From: Chthonomonadaceae bacterium
Lineage (GTDB): Bacteria; Armatimonadota; Chthonomonadetes; Chthonomonadales; Chthonomonadaceae
NCBI GenBank assembly: GCA_025355115.1
Contig: JANXLO010000644.1
Location: 1 to 6,771, forward strand
Length of the DNA stretch: 6,771 bases
Direction of reading: 5' to 3'
Shown here: in pieces, positions 5,795 to 6,771 of the stretch
How the letters are laid out: each line of letters opens with the position of its first letter
How positions within the stretch are numbered: the stretch's first letter is position 1
Notes under the pieces: generated by a model
The model's input: the letters and a program-made list of their open reading frames with translations, nothing else
What the model was told of the DNA's origin: nothing
The model's database searches: none
Position numbers and translations under genes: made by a program

Positions 5795-6771
5795 CTACTT
5801 GTCCAGCAGTGCCGCCACTCCGGGAAGGGGCTTGCCCTCGAGGAACTCCAGCGAGGCGCCGCCGCCTGTTGAGATATGCGTCATGCCGCTAGCGTAGCCG
5901 AATTTATGGACGGCCGCCGCAGAATCGCCGCCGCCAATGATCGTGACTGCGCTGGACTCCGACATCGCCTGCGCCATCGCGCGGGTGCCTTCCGCGAATT
6001 TGCCGAACTCGAAGATGCCCATCGGGCCGTTCCAGACGACCGTTCCAGCTCCAGCGATAGCCGCATTGAACTTCGCGATGGTCTTCGGGCCGATGTCCGC
6101 GCCTTCCCAGTTGTAAGGTATCGCGCTCGTAGCCACGACCTTGGTCTCGCAGGCCGCCTCGCCCGCATCGAACGGGTTGGCGCTGCTCACTACCACATCC
6201 TCAGGCAGTAGGATCTTCGTCCCCGCCTTGGCGAGAATGTCCCTGCAGAAAGCGACATTGGCTTCATCGAGCAGGGAGTTGCCGATCTCCATGCCTTGCG
6301 CCTTCAGAAAGGTGTAGGCCATGCCGCCGCCTATGATGAGCGTGTCCACCTTGCCGAGCAACGCCCGGATGACGCCGATCTTGTCCTTGACCTTCGCGCC
6401 GCCAAGAATCGCGACGAACGGGCGCTTCGGCTCCGCAAGGGCGCTCCCCAGATAGTCCAGCTCCTTCTGCATCAGAAGACCTGCCACCGCCGGGATGAAG
6501 TGCGCGACTCCCTCCGTCGAGGCGTGGGCGCGATGGGCCGTCCCGAAGGCATCGTTGACGTAGAGCTGCGCCAGCCGCGCCAGGCGGTCGGCGAACTCGG
6601 GATCGTTCTTCTCCTCCTCGGGGTAGAAGCGCACATTCTCCAGCATAACGACATCGCCGTCCTCCAGAGCGAAGATCGCCTCCTCGGTCTCGTCGGCAAG
6701 GATGTCGTCGAAGAGCGGCACGTCTTTGCCGAGCAGAACAGAGAGTCGCTCCGAGACGGGCTCAAGCGTGT
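5795..6771 (-). CDS. pgk: Phosphoglycerate kinase, N-terminal part missing at the window edge
   Basis: This cytoplasmic glycolytic enzyme converts 1,3-bisphosphoglycerate and ADP to 3-phosphoglycerate and ATP. The last 324 or so codons are present; about 75 N-terminal residues, including the usual DxNVP and SHxGRP segments, lie beyond the edge. The visible part opens with [12 protein letters not shown] and runs without a stop. In visible numbering it contains LENVRFY (43-49), [11 protein letters not shown] (72-82), GGAKVKDK (123-130), [15 protein letters not shown] (145-159), [11 protein letters not shown] (245-255), the nucleotide-site GGGDSAA (279-285) and [18 protein letters not shown] near the C-terminus. 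All match bacterial Pgk. The GTG at 6721 is an internal valine codon, not a start. Its start, promoter and any gap gene upstream are not visible. Confidence 0.97.
   Translation of the reverse strand, partial: TLEPVSERLSVLLGKDVPLFDDILADETEEAIFALEDGDVVMLENVRFYPEEEKNDPEFADRLARLAQLYVNDAFGTAHRAHASTEGVAHFIPAVAGLLMQKELDYLGSALAEPKRPFVAILGGAKVKDKIGVIRALLGKVDTLIIGGGMAYTFLKAQGMEIGNSLLDEANVAFCRDILAKAGTKILLPEDVVVSSANPFDAGEAACETKVVATSAIPYNWEGADIGPKTIAKFNAAIAGAGTVVWNGPMGIFEFGKFAEGTRAMAQAMSESSAVTIIGGGDSAAAVHKFGYASGMTHISTGGGASLEFLEGKPLPGVAALLDK

Overview
The window is a high-GC bacterial chromosome segment with conserved housekeeping genes on the minus strand. Read in the direction of transcription (right to left) the order is pgk (phosphoglycerate kinase, cut by the right edge), dnaG (primase), rpoD (primary sigma-70 factor) and an exported glycoside-hydrolase-like protein. 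At the left edge there may be the last 29 codons of a plus-strand gene converging on the hydrolase.

Right part (about 5.6-6.77 kb): pgk lacks its N-terminal part. It ends 60 bases before a perfect 13-bp inverted repeat that lies between it and dnaG. Middle part (2.19-5.60 kb): dnaG and rpoD are 51 bases apart with a good Shine-Dalgarno in the gap, so they very probably form one transcription unit. This is the core of the classical macromolecular synthesis operon, but no rpsU is present: the gene upstream of dnaG is pgk. The unit is closed by a strong GC-rich hairpin with T-runs at 2139-2175. Left part (0.17-2.02 kb): a separately transcribed gene for a secreted, multi-domain carbohydrate-active protein, with a strong ribosome binding site, an 8-bp repeat spaced by 30 bp in its leader, and a hairpin just after its stop.

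Together the genes cover glycolysis (Pgk), replication priming (DnaG), housekeeping transcription (RpoD) and polysaccharide use. The organism cannot be fixed from this sequence. The high GC, the dnaG-rpoD pair, the odd Gly/Arg-rich linker in DnaG and the secreted TIM-barrel/Ig-like/jelly-roll hydrolase would fit a free-living polysaccharide degrader from a group such as Armatimonadota, Planctomycetota or Verrucomicrobiota. That is a guess from gene content, not a phylogenetic result.

I found no mobile element, CRISPR array, RNA gene or defence system, and nothing that amounts to a new biological system. The most unusual items are the DnaG linker plus a second charged insert, the domain architecture of the secreted hydrolase, and the hairpins and repeats in the intergenic regions. 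All spaces between genes are under 300 bases.
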